A DNA stretch of 64,000 nt from Chitinophaga sp. SYP-B3965 (GTDB taxonomy: Bacteria; Bacteroidota; Bacteroidia; Chitinophagales; Chitinophagaceae). The stretch covers positions 806,001-870,000 of the forward strand of contig NZ_WJFD01000001.1 in the NCBI RefSeq assembly GCF_009647655.1. Reading direction: 5' to 3'. Both the position numbers and the translations under genes were made by a program. Positions 1-9,157 of the stretch are shown one piece after another. Position 1 is the stretch's first letter. Every line of letters begins with the position of its first letter. The notes under the pieces are model-generated. The model saw only the letters and a program-made list of their open reading frames with translations, was not told where the DNA came from and searched no databases.

Positions 1-1
1 C

Positions 2-2212
2 GAACGCCTGTTCTATCACCTGATCGGTACCAGTTTTTACAAGGAAGTAACGTCCGAAATACTTTATCAGCACCGCGCCATATGGGAGCAGGAACTGATC
101 TCCGAAAACAGTACCGTGTATCGCTCCGAATACCTGGCTTACCAGGCGTTTGCACAAAGCGATTACGAAACATACATCAACGATCGTACAGAGCGCGATT
201 ATTCCGCCGCCTACCTTAAAGGTGTGCACAATGCAGATGCGTTGCTCATCACAAAAGGTCTTAAAACATTACAGCAGGAACTGGGCATTCTCCAATTCAA
301 TCCCGCCGTACGTGTTGCAGCGCAATTGTTTTGGTTCGCGCTGGAAGATGCTGTGAAGCACAAATTACAACAGCTTATCGCGGCAGCACACACCATCCAG
401 GAAAGCTTCCCGCAAAGCCGCCGCGTACCTTTTGTGGAAAAGGAAATTGCCGACCGGTTTAACCAGTCGTTGCCATCTCCCACACCCGTTGATGCACAGG
501 ATGTGGCAGATTACCTGTGCAGGGAATTGGCCGTAACGCCGAACTTCACCTGCAGTCAGCAGGCCGCCCATTTAAAGAAGGAATTCAAAGAATACCTGCA
601 GGCAAAAAAACGCACAGAAGTATTCCTGAAGGAAACGGATAATACGGAATTCAGCACCATAGAGCGTTTTTACATGATCCGCAGCTGGATGCTCGCATTT
701 TTGCAATCTCAGCAGGAAGTGGTGGATGAGCAGTATGTGGACGAGGCCGTTTGTTTGCTCCTCTTCAGGGAGCATACCTGCAAGGAAAAAGCGGCATCAG
801 ACAGGCTGGTGCTGGAAGGCCTCAAAGGTACCCACCCGGCTATCGGGGAAGGAGGGAAGTATGTGCTGAATTATCATCTCTTCATGCAAAAGCTGAGCTG
901 GTATTTTGAAACAATTGTGCCGGCTTTTGCTGCGTTCAGCCAACAGAAAGAACAGCTGGTAACGCAGTACAGGCAGCAGCTGAAAGTACGGGAATTTGAA
1001 CCGAAAGTGCTGAACTCGTTTGTGCGGAACCGTTTGATCAACGAAGTATATTTCCCATTGATCGGTGCCAACCTGGCCAAACAGATCGGCGCAGCAGGCA
1101 ACGATAAACGTACCGCCAGGATGGGCATGCTGCTGCTGGTTTCACCGCCGGGATATGGTAAGACCACGCTGATGGAGTACCTCGCCAAAACAATGGGACT
1201 GCATTTTGTGAAGATCAATGGTCCTACCATCGGGCACAACATCACTTCCATTGATCCGCTGGAGGCTACTACTTCCGGTGCAAGAGAGGAGTTGAAGAAG
1301 ATCAATCTTTCCTTTGAAATGGCGGATAACGTGATGTTATACATCGATGATATTCAGCACTGCAGCCCGGAATTTTTGCAGAAGTTCATTTCCCTGGCCG
1401 ATGGGCAGCGTAAAATGGATGGCATTTTCGAAGGCGAAAGCAAAACTTACGACCTGCGTGGTAAGCGCTTTTGCGTAGTGATGGCAGGTAACCCCTACAC
1501 GGAAAGCGGTGAGCAGTTTAAAATTCCTGACATGCTGGCCAACCGCGCCGATGTGTACAACCTCGGTGATGTAATTGGCGGATCGGGTCACCTTTTCAGG
1601 CTGAGCCTGATCGAAAACAGCGTAGCAGAAAATAGCTTTGTACAACGCATTGCCAACCGCAGTTTCGATGATCTGTACAAACTGATTGAAGGCATTGAAA
1701 CCGGCAACCATCTGATGCCCGAACTGGAAGGCAACTACAGTAAACAGGAATACGATGATGCCGTGGCGGTGCTCAGAAACATTCTCCGCATCCGCGATAT
1801 TGTGATCCGCGTGAATGAGCAATACATTGCCAGTGCTGCTATGAAAGATGCATACCGTACCGAACCTGCCTTCAAATTGCAGGGTTCTTACCGGAACATG
1901 AATAAAATGGCCGGCAAAGTAGTGCCACTCATGAACGTGGAGGAAATTGATACCCTGATCCGCTCGCACTACGAAGGAGAATCACAAACGCTCACTTCCG
2001 ATGCAGAGGCGAACCTGCTCAGGCTGAAGGAACTTGCAGGTTTTTTGTCTGCTGAAGAAACCGCACGTTGGGAGCACATTAAAGAAGTGTTTCGGAAGAA
2101 TAACAAGTTCGGCGGACTGGAGGCCAATGATACTTCCGGGCAAATGCTGCTGCAGTTAAGTTCATTTAATGAGCACCTCGAGGCCATTGCCAATGCGATG
2201 AGCAAGAAATAA
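2..2212 (+). CDS. AAA-family ATPase, 5' partial (DNA-repair-ATPase-like of Bacteroidota)
   Basis: The reading frame is open from base 2 without a stop, so the gene begins upstream of the window; the GTG at 116 is internal. The visible part of about 736 residues has a long helical, charged N-terminal half and a C-terminal AAA module. Seen: Walker A PPGYGKTT at about 1147-1170, Walker B VMLYIDDIQ at about 1330-1356, a sensor-1-like AGNPYTESG near 1487, and a LANRAD arginine-finger-like segment near 1540. This layout resembles MoxR-type ATPases and the very large Bacteroidota proteins often labelled DNA repair ATPase; the true role is not established. The gene ends at a strong hairpin terminator and faces a convergent hydrolase gene. 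Confidence 0.8.
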   Translation, partial: ERLFYHLIGTSFYKEVTSEILYQHRAIWEQELISENSTVYRSEYLAYQAFAQSDYETYINDRTERDYSAAYLKGVHNADALLITKGLKTLQQELGILQFNPAVRVAAQLFWFALEDAVKHKLQQLIAAAHTIQESFPQSRRVPFVEKEIADRFNQSLPSPTPVDAQDVADYLCRELAVTPNFTCSQQAAHLKKEFKEYLQAKKRTEVFLKETDNTEFSTIERFYMIRSWMLAFLQSQQEVVDEQYVDEAVCLLLFREHTCKEKAASDRLVLEGLKGTHPAIGEGGKYVLNYHLFMQKLSWYFETIVPAFAAFSQQKEQLVTQYRQQLKVREFEPKVLNSFVRNRLINEVYFPLIGANLAKQIGAAGNDKRTARMGMLLLVSPPGYGKTTLMEYLAKTMGLHFVKINGPTIGHNITSIDPLEATTSGAREELKKINLSFEMADNVMLYIDDIQHCSPEFLQKFISLADGQRKMDGIFEGESKTYDLRGKRFCVVMAGNPYTESGEQFKIPDMLANRADVYNLGDVIGGSGHLFRLSLIENSVAENSFVQRIANRSFDDLYKLIEGIETGNHLMPELEGNYSKQEYDDAVAVLRNILRIRDIVIRVNEQYIASAAMKDAYRTEPAFKLQGSYRNMNKMAGKVVPLMNVEEIDTLIRSHYEGESQTLTSDAEANLLRLKELAGFLSAEETARWEHIKEVFRKNNKFGGLEANDTSGQMLLQLSSFNEHLEAIANAMSKK

Positions 2213-2215
2213 TAG

Positions 2216-2245
2216 AAAGGCCATCTGAGAAATCGGGTGGCCTTT
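2216..2245 (+). terminator. Intrinsic terminator after the AAA ATPase gene
   Basis: Arms AAAGGCCATC (2216-2225) and GGGTGGCCTTT (2235-2245) form a stem with one G-T pair around a short loop, followed by T residues to 2248. It starts 3 bp after the ATPase stop codon and abuts the stop of the convergent hydrolase gene, so it may serve both strands. Confidence 0.8.
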
Positions 2246-2247
2246 TT

Positions 2248-3309
2248 TCATTCCCTCTCCCCAATCACATCCTCCCGCAGGATCTTCCTGAAAGTATCAA
2301 ACTCCTCCAGATGCGGCAAATGTGCGGAATGCTCAAATGCATAAAACTTTTTCAACGGCGCTTGTAAATGATCAAAATAATCTTTTGCCACATCAAAATT
2401 TGTCTGCTGATCATGTCTGCCCTGCATAATATAAACAGGAACTTTTTGTTCTGTTAGTAAACTGGCGGGATTCTTTATTATCATATAGTGGCATAAATGA
2501 ACCAGGGAGAAGGTCAGACCAGTCTGATAATATATTTTATCTGCCATCGTATACTCTTTGCAAATAAATATTGGCTTGTACAGGTCACTATTCTTTCTTG
2601 CAACACCATATCGGCCACCCCCAAACCTGAGTACCATTTTCCGCTGGATCCAGAAATAATCAAACCATTCCTGCCCGGATGCCGTTGGCGCTGGCAACTT
2701 CAGTTTCTTCAGTTCATCCAGTGCTTGTTGATCATTACGTTTTCTGGCTTCTGCAAGAACAAACGCATATGATCTTTGCTCTGATAAATACTGATCGGCA
2801 ATTTGACCGATCCCTATATATGCATGATACAATTCAGGATGGTCATGGATCATAAAAGAAGCGAGGAGGGATCCCCATGAATGTCCCATTACATAGATCT
2901 TTTCTTTCCCGAACTTCTTTTTCAGATACCGGCTAACTTCTACGCCGTCACTGGTTAACTGATCCAGGGTCATGCTTTCGGGAGGGATCTCCTTTGAGTA
3001 TGATTTACCGGCGCCACGTTGTTCCCAGTAACAAATGGTGAACAGATCTTCAAGCCCCTTGAATTGTTCTTTCATAAAAGGAAATGTAGACATGCCCGGA
3101 CCTCCATGAACAAATAAGAGTACCGGGTTGTCCACATTTTTACCGCGTATGATAAGGGATTGTTTAACGTTTCCTATAACAGGCTCTTCAATAACAGCGA
3201 TGCTGTTAGCTCCGGCAATGGACGATGTTGTTCCCGGACTAAAATACCAAAACACACTAAAAGCAATCACAACAAGCAGCAATATTCCTAAGGCTATAAT
3301 CTTCTTCAT
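2248..3309 (-). CDS. Alpha/beta hydrolase, proline-iminopeptidase-like, membrane-anchored or secreted
   Basis: A 353-residue protein with an N-terminal hydrophobic segment (residues 3-22) that acts as a signal or anchor. HGGPG (68-72) is the oxyanion motif typical of the prolyl iminopeptidase group (S33), GHSWGS carries the nucleophile Ser144, and GRHDQQ and HSAHLPH near the C terminus fit the Asp and His of the triad. The substrate is unknown; a peptide or small ester is likely. Its ATG overlaps the stop of the upstream aldo/keto reductase gene as ATGA, so the two are translationally coupled. It is the last gene of a three-gene operon led by a GH43 enzyme. Confidence 0.85.
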   Translation of the reverse strand: MKKIIALGILLLVVIAFSVFWYFSPGTTSSIAGANSIAVIEEPVIGNVKQSLIIRGKNVDNPVLLFVHGGPGMSTFPFMKEQFKGLEDLFTICYWEQRGAGKSYSKEIPPESMTLDQLTSDGVEVSRYLKKKFGKEKIYVMGHSWGSLLASFMIHDHPELYHAYIGIGQIADQYLSEQRSYAFVLAEARKRNDQQALDELKKLKLPAPTASGQEWFDYFWIQRKMVLRFGGGRYGVARKNSDLYKPIFICKEYTMADKIYYQTGLTFSLVHLCHYMIIKNPASLLTEQKVPVYIMQGRHDQQTNFDVAKDYFDHLQAPLKKFYAFEHSAHLPHLEEFDTFRKILREDVIGERE

Positions 3310-4223
3310 AGAAGATCCTTTATAACATCCAGCATTTTCTTACGCCCATTCTCATCCGGCAACCTCCCATACCCGGCACCCATATTATCCACCAGATGTT
3401 TAGGATTCGAAGTCCCAGGTATCACACAATTAACCGCCGGGTGAGCAAGTATATACTTTAGAAAGAACTGCGCCCAGCTATTGATATCATAATCCGTTAC
3501 CCACTCTGGCAAGGTTTTCCCTTTCACCAGCCCAAATAAAGAACCGGAATCGAATGGCTCATTGATGATAACAGCTACGCCATTATCCTTTGCTGCATTC
3601 AACAGGCTACGTTCTGCATGTCGCTCGCTCATGGAGTAATTGAATTGCACAAAGTCCACCGCCTTATCTTTTACAATTTGTTCCAGTTGTGCATGTGCTG
3701 CGTCCGTATAATGTGTAACACCCGTATACCGTATTTTACCTTCTTCTTTCCATTGCCGCATTGTTTTCAGGTGCACCCGCCAGTCCTGCAGATTATGCAC
3801 TTGTAGGAGGTCTATTGTACGGCGCTTCATTTTTTGCATAGAGTCGGTCATCTGTTGGATACCTTCCTGCTGGCCAGTTGTCCATACTTTGGTAGCGTAA
3901 AAGTATTTGTCAGCATTACCGGAAGCAGAGGTAAGATCACCTATCACTTCTTCGGCTTTTCCGTACATAGGAGAAGTATCTATCAGTTTGCCACCCATTT
4001 CCCGCATGGATTTTAATACGGCAGTCAGTGCAGCATCTTTACCTACATCGAATTGTTGCCAGGTACCAAGCCCAACAACAGGTAGTTTTTCACCCGTAAC
4101 AGGGATCGTTCGTTGTAACATAGTCGCAGTGGGCCAGGCATTTGCTGTCAATGGTGATACCATCGCACCAAGGGTGCCGACGCTCATTATCTTTATGGCT
4201 TCCCGCCTGGATAATTGTCCCAT
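3306..4223 (-). CDS. Aldo/keto reductase with Tat-like leader
   Basis: A 305-residue NAD(P)H-dependent oxidoreductase of the aldo/keto reductase fold. Counting from the chosen start, the catalytic tetrad is visible as Asp82 (LIDTS), Tyr87 (PMYGK), Lys112 (ATKVW) and His143 (QVHNL). The leader has SRREAIK followed by a hydrophobic stretch, a twin-arginine type signal, which suggests export with bound cofactor. The open frame extends to 4292, but that would run into the upstream GH43 gene; the ATG at 4223 gives the SRREAIK leader directly at the N terminus. It lies 13 bp after GH43 and overlaps the next hydrolase by 4 bp. Confidence 0.88.
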   Translation of the reverse strand: MGQLSRREAIKIMSVGTLGAMVSPLTANAWPTATMLQRTIPVTGEKLPVVGLGTWQQFDVGKDAALTAVLKSMREMGGKLIDTSPMYGKAEEVIGDLTSASGNADKYFYATKVWTTGQQEGIQQMTDSMQKMKRRTIDLLQVHNLQDWRVHLKTMRQWKEEGKIRYTGVTHYTDAAHAQLEQIVKDKAVDFVQFNYSMSERHAERSLLNAAKDNGVAVIINEPFDSGSLFGLVKGKTLPEWVTDYDINSWAQFFLKYILAHPAVNCVIPGTSNPKHLVDNMGAGYGRLPDENGRKKMLDVIKDLL

Positions 4224-4236
4224 AATGTAAAATAAG

Positions 4237-5736
4237 TTAATCCAGTACAAAAGTCCCAACTTCCGCCATCCCCGGCTGCGGCTGACTATCATGCCCGGAC
4301 ACCGGTACCAGTTTAAAATACCTGACCTCTTTCCGCACAGGAAGCGTAAAATACTGCTTGTTAGGATAAAGATTCACCAGCTCGATCGTACCAAGACTTT
4401 CCCATGTTGCATTGTCATTGCCCACCAATACTTCCATCTCTTTTATTTTCCTGTCACCATCTTTCTGCACAAAAACGAAACCATCCACCGCAAGCGTATC
4501 CTGCATATCCACCGCAATCCAATGATTGGGATAGCTGGTAGGTGAAGAAGAATAACGGCAGATCCAGGGCGTAGCTGCATTATTATCTATGATCCGTATC
4601 GCGAGCCGGCTGTTGTTAGTTTCTTCTGAACTGAAACCTGCTATCGACCAGTTGTCTTTTTTATAGATATTCCGTATCGGTTCACCGGAAGGTTTATCCA
4701 CCGGCGTATTGATCTGCACGGGGATCCCAAAATTTGGAGAACCATCTACATTCCAAGTGAATTTTTGTATCCGTGCATTACGGGCTCCGCCGCCAACTGT
4801 ACTACGCGCATGATAAATGAGCCAGTCTTCCGTACCATCAGGTGATTTGAAAAACCCATTGTGCCCAGGCCCATAAGCACCACTATTCGCATTCATCGAA
4901 AAAACAGGCGTGGACGTTTTTACCCAGTCTGCCGGATCCATCGGGTCGCCATTTACGGCAAGGCTTAATAGGCCCAGGCAATAGGTATCCACCCAGTAAC
5001 CACTGCCGGAGTATACCACCTGCAATTGTCCGTTGGGATTAATGATAGGTTGAGGCCCTTCGTTGATAGCACTGCCATTCTTTTCCCAGGAATAAGTAGG
5101 ACTGGAGATAGCCACCTTAGGCCCGGAAATTGTCCATGGATCACTCATTTCAGCAATGTAAATACGCTGTGGCGCAGCACCCGCATTGCCACCAGACCAT
5201 AACATATAGAGTTGTCCTCCATACTCGATCACCGTTCCGTCTATCGCCCATTGATCCGTAGAATCGGCCACTTTCCCTTTCATGACCCAGGTCCCCTGCA
5301 TAGGGTCCGCGGAACTGTTCTCTACCACATACATGCGATGATTGGCATTCGTGCCGTTATCGGCAGCAAAATAGATGTACCACTTGCCATTGATCTCATG
5401 AAGCTCAGGCGCCCAGAGGTTTTTTGAATAAGGCATGCCGGTTGGAGGTATCCAGGCTTCATCGTATTTCGCCGATGCCAGTTCGGACATGGCCGTTGTT
5501 TCATAAAGCACCAGTTTGCTTCCCTGCGTATAGGTGAAATAATATTTCCCATTTTTCTGAGACACCCAGGGATCAGCACCGCTCGATTTCAGGGGATTTG
5601 TAAAAGTACTTTCAACGATAACATCTTCCGGCGAAACCACACTTAGCAACGATGGTCGCTGCAGGTCGGGAGATATCTTTTTTTGACACGCAGAAAGGAG
5701 GGCAAGGCATAATAAGCCCGGTAAAATAGTTTTCAT
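4237..5736 (-). CDS. GH43 family glycoside hydrolase lipoprotein with C-terminal discoidin-like domain
   Basis: A 499-residue surface or periplasmic lipoprotein: lipobox LLSAC with Cys17. The five-bladed propeller of GH43 is supported by the three acidic residues in family context: Asp55 (GADPWV, base), Asp166 (WAIDGT, pKa modulator) and Glu226 (INEGP, acid). Residues from about 370 onward (solvent-exposed strands ending near the C terminus) look like an F5/8 type C carbohydrate-binding domain. GH43 enzymes act on arabinan, xylan side chains or galactan; the exact substrate cannot be read here. It leads a minus-strand operon with an aldo/keto reductase and an alpha/beta hydrolase. Confidence 0.88.
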   Translation of the reverse strand: MKTILPGLLCLALLSACQKKISPDLQRPSLLSVVSPEDVIVESTFTNPLKSSGADPWVSQKNGKYYFTYTQGSKLVLYETTAMSELASAKYDEAWIPPTGMPYSKNLWAPELHEINGKWYIYFAADNGTNANHRMYVVENSSADPMQGTWVMKGKVADSTDQWAIDGTVIEYGGQLYMLWSGGNAGAAPQRIYIAEMSDPWTISGPKVAISSPTYSWEKNGSAINEGPQPIINPNGQLQVVYSGSGYWVDTYCLGLLSLAVNGDPMDPADWVKTSTPVFSMNANSGAYGPGHNGFFKSPDGTEDWLIYHARSTVGGGARNARIQKFTWNVDGSPNFGIPVQINTPVDKPSGEPIRNIYKKDNWSIAGFSSEETNNSRLAIRIIDNNAATPWICRYSSSPTSYPNHWIAVDMQDTLAVDGFVFVQKDGDRKIKEMEVLVGNDNATWESLGTIELVNLYPNKQYFTLPVRKEVRYFKLVPVSGHDSQPQPGMAEVGTFVLD

Positions 5737-5757
5737 AGCAAATTGGATTAACTAAAC

Positions 5758-6192
5758 GTGAAACATATTCCTAATATACTAAAAGAATATGGGATTTGTA
5801 CAACAAAAGGAGGAATGACGGGGATCGTGATTGTTACCTACTCCCGTTTTATAGCAGGCCTGAATTCCATTGCCGGATTTTACACCATGCAATTAAATTA
5901 TAACCAGCAGTTTAAAATGAGTTTCCTGGACAAGCTGGCCCCGGATAATGATAACCTTTTACAAAGGACGGAATTATATAAAAACCTGCTGGTATCAAAA
6001 GGTTATACCTCAGGGGAAGCTACAGGTATTTCAAATATGCTGATAGCAAAGTCTACCGGCGTTCAAAGTGAGCTACTGACGATCAGGGCCATTTTTTTAA
6101 TAGCAGCTATAGCGATGGCCGTTGCTTTTTTCATCCTGATCTTATTTGCAGTTATCAATAAAATAAAGGCGGCGAGGAATAGTAACGATTAA
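5758..6192 (+). pseudogene. Probable C-terminal remnant of an MFS (DHA2-type) transporter
   Basis: The frame encodes up to 144 residues from a weak GTG start. Residues from about 30 (SRFIAGLNSIAGFY) through a polar segment with LLVSKGYTSGEA and a final hydrophobic helix (about 106-132) resemble the last transmembrane region and C-terminal tail of Bacteroidota DHA2-type multidrug transporters. The other ten or more helices are missing. The start lies only 21 bp from the divergent GH43 start, leaving no room for a normal promoter pair. I infer a gene fragment; a small expressed single-span membrane protein is the alternative. Confidence 0.5.
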
Positions 6193-6213
6193 ATATTGTA
6201 ATTTCATTTGCAT

Positions 6214-6804
6214 ATGGGATTATTTAATTTCTTAAAGAGGAAAACGGATAATGGAATCCTTAGCCCCACTTTTTTGGAGGGATTCACAGCGCCTGTTCAA
6301 CATCGTTCCAAATTGGGGGACAAGGAGTGGCGAAGAAAGATCCAGACCGCTTCCGGGCAAACTAAATTCAGGATAAAATATTACGGAAAGAGACATGAAA
6401 AATACCCCGAAGTAATAGTAGGTACTGATTTCGCACCTTCTTTAATCTTTGCCGTTGATACCATAACTGGTGATGAAATATTGCTGTTCGACGGATGCAA
6501 ACATGGATACAATGCTATGTTTTGCGATGTATTTTCTGAAGAACAAATAAAAGAGCGGCCTGTTGATAATATATATGCTGATGCAACCGGGAATGATCTG
6601 TTTGAGATCGTGGTTTGCATCTTTAACGGAATGGAAGCAGGCGAACTACCTGGAGTAGCTGATGAAAATGGATTAATTGAATTGATAAATGGAAGCAGGA
6701 TACCCCTGGAAGAAGTAAGGCGTAATGCTTTTGATACAATTTTTATAACCGTAACTAATCCAGACGGAATAACTTATATGATCGTTTCCGAAGAGCTGGC
6801 TTAA
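6214..6804 (+). CDS. Hypothetical protein, 196 aa
   Basis: Not recognised. The ATG at 6214 gives MGLFNFLKRK; the TTG at 6208 is less likely. The sequence is mixed alpha/beta, acidic, without signal peptide or membrane span, so cytoplasmic. A TTCATTTG (6203-6210), one base off the TAnnTTTG -7 element, lies 3 bp before the ATG and would give an almost leaderless message. It converges on the TPR gene with only 5 bp between stops, with no terminator visible. The small-N-terminal FLKRK pattern and acidic C-terminal half recall SMI1/immunity-type orphan proteins, but nothing firm supports that. Confidence 0.6.
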   Translation: MGLFNFLKRKTDNGILSPTFLEGFTAPVQHRSKLGDKEWRRKIQTASGQTKFRIKYYGKRHEKYPEVIVGTDFAPSLIFAVDTITGDEILLFDGCKHGYNAMFCDVFSEEQIKERPVDNIYADATGNDLFEIVVCIFNGMEAGELPGVADENGLIELINGSRIPLEEVRRNAFDTIFITVTNPDGITYMIVSEELA

Positions 6805-6809
6805 CCTGG

Positions 6810-7988
6810 TCACCTTAATCCTTTCAATATATTCTTCTTCCTCGCTTCCTCTTTTAACTCCAATGCCAGCTCATTGCCGGGCACTATTTCCAGTACTTTA
6901 TCAAAGTCAGCGATCGCTTTTCTGTATTCTTTCAGGTTCCTCAAAACGAGGCCTCTGATGATGTAATACGCAGGAGCATCTGATTCAAGTATTATCGCTT
7001 TGTCCAGATCAGGGAGCGCTTTCTGATGCTCTCCCAGATCATTCCATGCAGATCCCCGGCCATAATAGCTGATAGCGAGATCAGGGTCTAAGGATATCGC
7101 TTTACCGAAATCAGCCATTGCTGGTGTAACCTGCTCAAAAGAAGCATAAGAGATTCCTCTGTGGGCATAGAATCGGGCATCATTTGGATTAAGTGATATA
7201 GCTTTGTCAAAATCATTAATAGCTTTTTGATAAGCTTCCTTATTGTCCCAAACCAGTGCACGGTTGTAGTAAGCCAATTCATAATTGGGATCGATGGCAA
7301 TTGCCTGGTCGTAATCTGCTAATTCTTTTTTTTGATTCCCTTTTGCAGCCCAACAAAGACCTCTGTGCATATAGGCGGAAGCATAATCACTCTTTAGCTT
7401 GATGGCTTTAGTATAATCCTTAATGGCCTTGTCATACTCCTCTATATCATACAGGAAACCAGCTCTTTCCTTATAAACTTTCGCCGTATCCGGACTAACC
7501 TTAACAGCCGCATCATAGTCTTCCTGTGCTTTCTCAAATTCCTGCATATGCGCAAGCCAGCAGCCACGATTAATATAAGATTCGTACCGATGCTCCAGTG
7601 CTATTGCCTCTCCATAATCTGCTATGGCTTTCAGGTAATCCTTTTTGTTGACCCAGGCAATACCCCGTGCGTTAAAGGCTGCTGCAGAAGGAGAGAGTTC
7701 AATGGAACGGGTAAGATCATCAATGGCCTTATCATATTCTTCTTCCTCATTCCATATTTCACCCCGGTACAATAAAGCATCTTCATTGCCGGCATTAAGC
7801 GCGATGGCTTTATCGAATTGAACGATGGCCTTATCATTCTCATCCATTAGATAAAAGGCAAAACCCGCTTCATAGTAAAGTGCATCATGCTGATGGAAGG
7901 AGAGGACTTCTTCCGTGAGCAGATCAATTACCTCCTGGTATTTTTCCTCTTTATTAAGATTTTGGGCAGTAAGTAGTAATTCTTTCAT
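6810..7988 (-). CDS. TPR-repeat protein, partner of the upstream HNH gene
   Basis: A 392-residue protein made almost wholly of about ten to eleven 34-residue tetratricopeptide repeats. The recurring pattern is YxxxGxxxxxxxxxxxAIxDxxKAIxLxP, for example DKAIALN, TRSIELSP, TKAIKLK, DKAISLNPND. No signal peptide is seen, so it is probably a cytoplasmic scaffold for protein binding. Its ATG overlaps the stop of the HNH endonuclease gene as ATGA (7985-7988), implying coupled and roughly equimolar synthesis. The pairing suggests that the TPR protein regulates, recruits or senses for the nuclease, but no function is known to me. Confidence 0.85.
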   Translation of the reverse strand: MKELLLTAQNLNKEEKYQEVIDLLTEEVLSFHQHDALYYEAGFAFYLMDENDKAIVQFDKAIALNAGNEDALLYRGEIWNEEEEYDKAIDDLTRSIELSPSAAAFNARGIAWVNKKDYLKAIADYGEAIALEHRYESYINRGCWLAHMQEFEKAQEDYDAAVKVSPDTAKVYKERAGFLYDIEEYDKAIKDYTKAIKLKSDYASAYMHRGLCWAAKGNQKKELADYDQAIAIDPNYELAYYNRALVWDNKEAYQKAINDFDKAISLNPNDARFYAHRGISYASFEQVTPAMADFGKAISLDPDLAISYYGRGSAWNDLGEHQKALPDLDKAIILESDAPAYYIIRGLVLRNLKEYRKAIADFDKVLEIVPGNELALELKEEARKKNILKGLR

Positions 7989-9067
7989 AATCTTCCTTTA
8001 CGAATATCAGTTTCGTCTTTATTGCTCTTTCCAATGTTACACACATTGCAAAGCGTTTGGTAATTGGTGATCTCATTCTTTCCTCCTTTAGACCGGGGGA
8101 TGATATGATCTACTTCCAGCCAGATATGATCATCCGCATTTTTGCCACAGGCTACACATTTCCAGCTATCCCGTTGAAACACCTGCCAGCGCATGGAGGG
8201 CATTACTTTAATACGCCTGGCAGCAGATTCCTTTGCCTGGTCCAGCAGGGCCTGATCATTTTCTTTCGCTTTTCTTTTTTCCTGGTAGTCTTCTACCAGG
8301 TCATCTACATCAGCTTCCCATATAACATCATTCATGTTTTTGAGTAAGGATAGAAAGCGTTCGGGCTCCCCCTTTGCTATCCGGACGAAGCTGTCATAAA
8401 TGGGGAACATGAACATCAGGTCAAACACTTTGCGCATAATGCGCTTATTATCCAATGGAAAGGAGAAAGGTTTCCCTTCAAAGATGATCTTGTTATAATT
8501 GGTGGCATGAGACCATTTCAGGATGGCCGATAACGGTGTCATGGGAGGGAATTCATCCATGAAATGCGGATTCCAGTAAGAGTATTCAGCCCGGTGTAAG
8601 ATGGCCATGATTTCCTCGTTATACTGAAGTGCAAAGTCGAAGAACTTTGCAAATGTTTCTTTTGTATAGGTAGGGCGGGAGAGGTGAAGGCTGGTGCTGA
8701 TACCAAACCGGTCGAGGGTAAGGCTCATACCGAATGGAACAATAGAAACAGGTGTGCCATCCGGCTTTTGCAGACCAGGCCAGTAACCTTCCTGGCGGCG
8801 CCCGCTTATTTCAATAGCTGCCTCGTGATAGTTCTTTTTAACATCTACCACCCGTTTATGCGTCCTGAAATGAGGAGATAATGTAAAGGAAGAATCTTCT
8901 AATACTTCTACACCATAGCAATCCCGGATCAATTCCACCAGGTAATTGCAGGCAACTTCCAGTTTAGGGAGGATGGAATGTCTTAAGGCTTCCGCTTTTA
9001 TCAGGATATCGTCTACCAGGAATATATTCTGGTCTTCTTCATCAAATGAAATATCATCTATTTCCAT
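7985..9067 (-). CDS. HNH endonuclease with unknown N-terminal domain
   Basis: A 360-residue protein. The C-terminal 65 residues form an HNH/zinc fold: Cys304-x2-Cys307, the Asp320-His321 core in VDHIIPRSKGG, and Cys340-x2-Cys343-Asn344 in TLCNVCN. Residues 1-290 match nothing I recognise; they are mixed alpha/beta with a charged coiled-coil-like linker at about 255-290. It has no signal peptide. It is the first gene of a two-gene operon with a TPR protein, overlapping by 4 bp. A 70-bp inverted repeat ends 2 bp before its start codon. McrA-type HNH proteins cut DNA, often in defence or mobile elements, but general HNH function varies widely. Confidence 0.85.
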   Translation of the reverse strand: MEIDDISFDEEDQNIFLVDDILIKAEALRHSILPKLEVACNYLVELIRDCYGVEVLEDSSFTLSPHFRTHKRVVDVKKNYHEAAIEISGRRQEGYWPGLQKPDGTPVSIVPFGMSLTLDRFGISTSLHLSRPTYTKETFAKFFDFALQYNEEIMAILHRAEYSYWNPHFMDEFPPMTPLSAILKWSHATNYNKIIFEGKPFSFPLDNKRIMRKVFDLMFMFPIYDSFVRIAKGEPERFLSLLKNMNDVIWEADVDDLVEDYQEKRKAKENDQALLDQAKESAARRIKVMPSMRWQVFQRDSWKCVACGKNADDHIWLEVDHIIPRSKGGKNEITNYQTLCNVCNIGKSNKDETDIRKGRL

Positions 9068-9069
9068 AG

Positions 9070-9139
9070 AGGATTGGTTGTTTTGGGATATGCATTAAAA
9101 ACGAAATATATGATAAAATCCCAAAAAAACACCAATCCT
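9070..9139. repeat. 70-bp inverted repeat at the HNH-TPR operon start
   Basis: Left arm AGGATTGGT-TG-TTTTGGGAT (9070-9089) is the reverse complement of the right arm ATCCCAAAA-AAAC-ACCAATCCT (9118-9139) apart from the short central linker in each arm. The 28-bp AT-rich loop contains, on the minus strand, TATATTTC, one base off the TAnnTTTG -7 element. The left arm ends 2 bp before the HNH start codon. It may be a pair of operator sites around the promoter, or an RNA hairpin masking the translation start. Confidence 0.75.
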
Positions 9140-9157
9140 ATTGAATGTAAATGTTCC

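Noticed and set aside
874..1969. Long minus-strand open frames inside the AAA ATPase gene
   Set aside because: They are antisense to a gene with clear Walker motifs, have no coherent domain content, and reflect codon bias of the sense strand.
3306..4292. Longer start of the aldo/keto reductase at 4292
   Set aside because: It would overlap the GH43 coding end and place a Tat-like leader 24 residues inside the protein.
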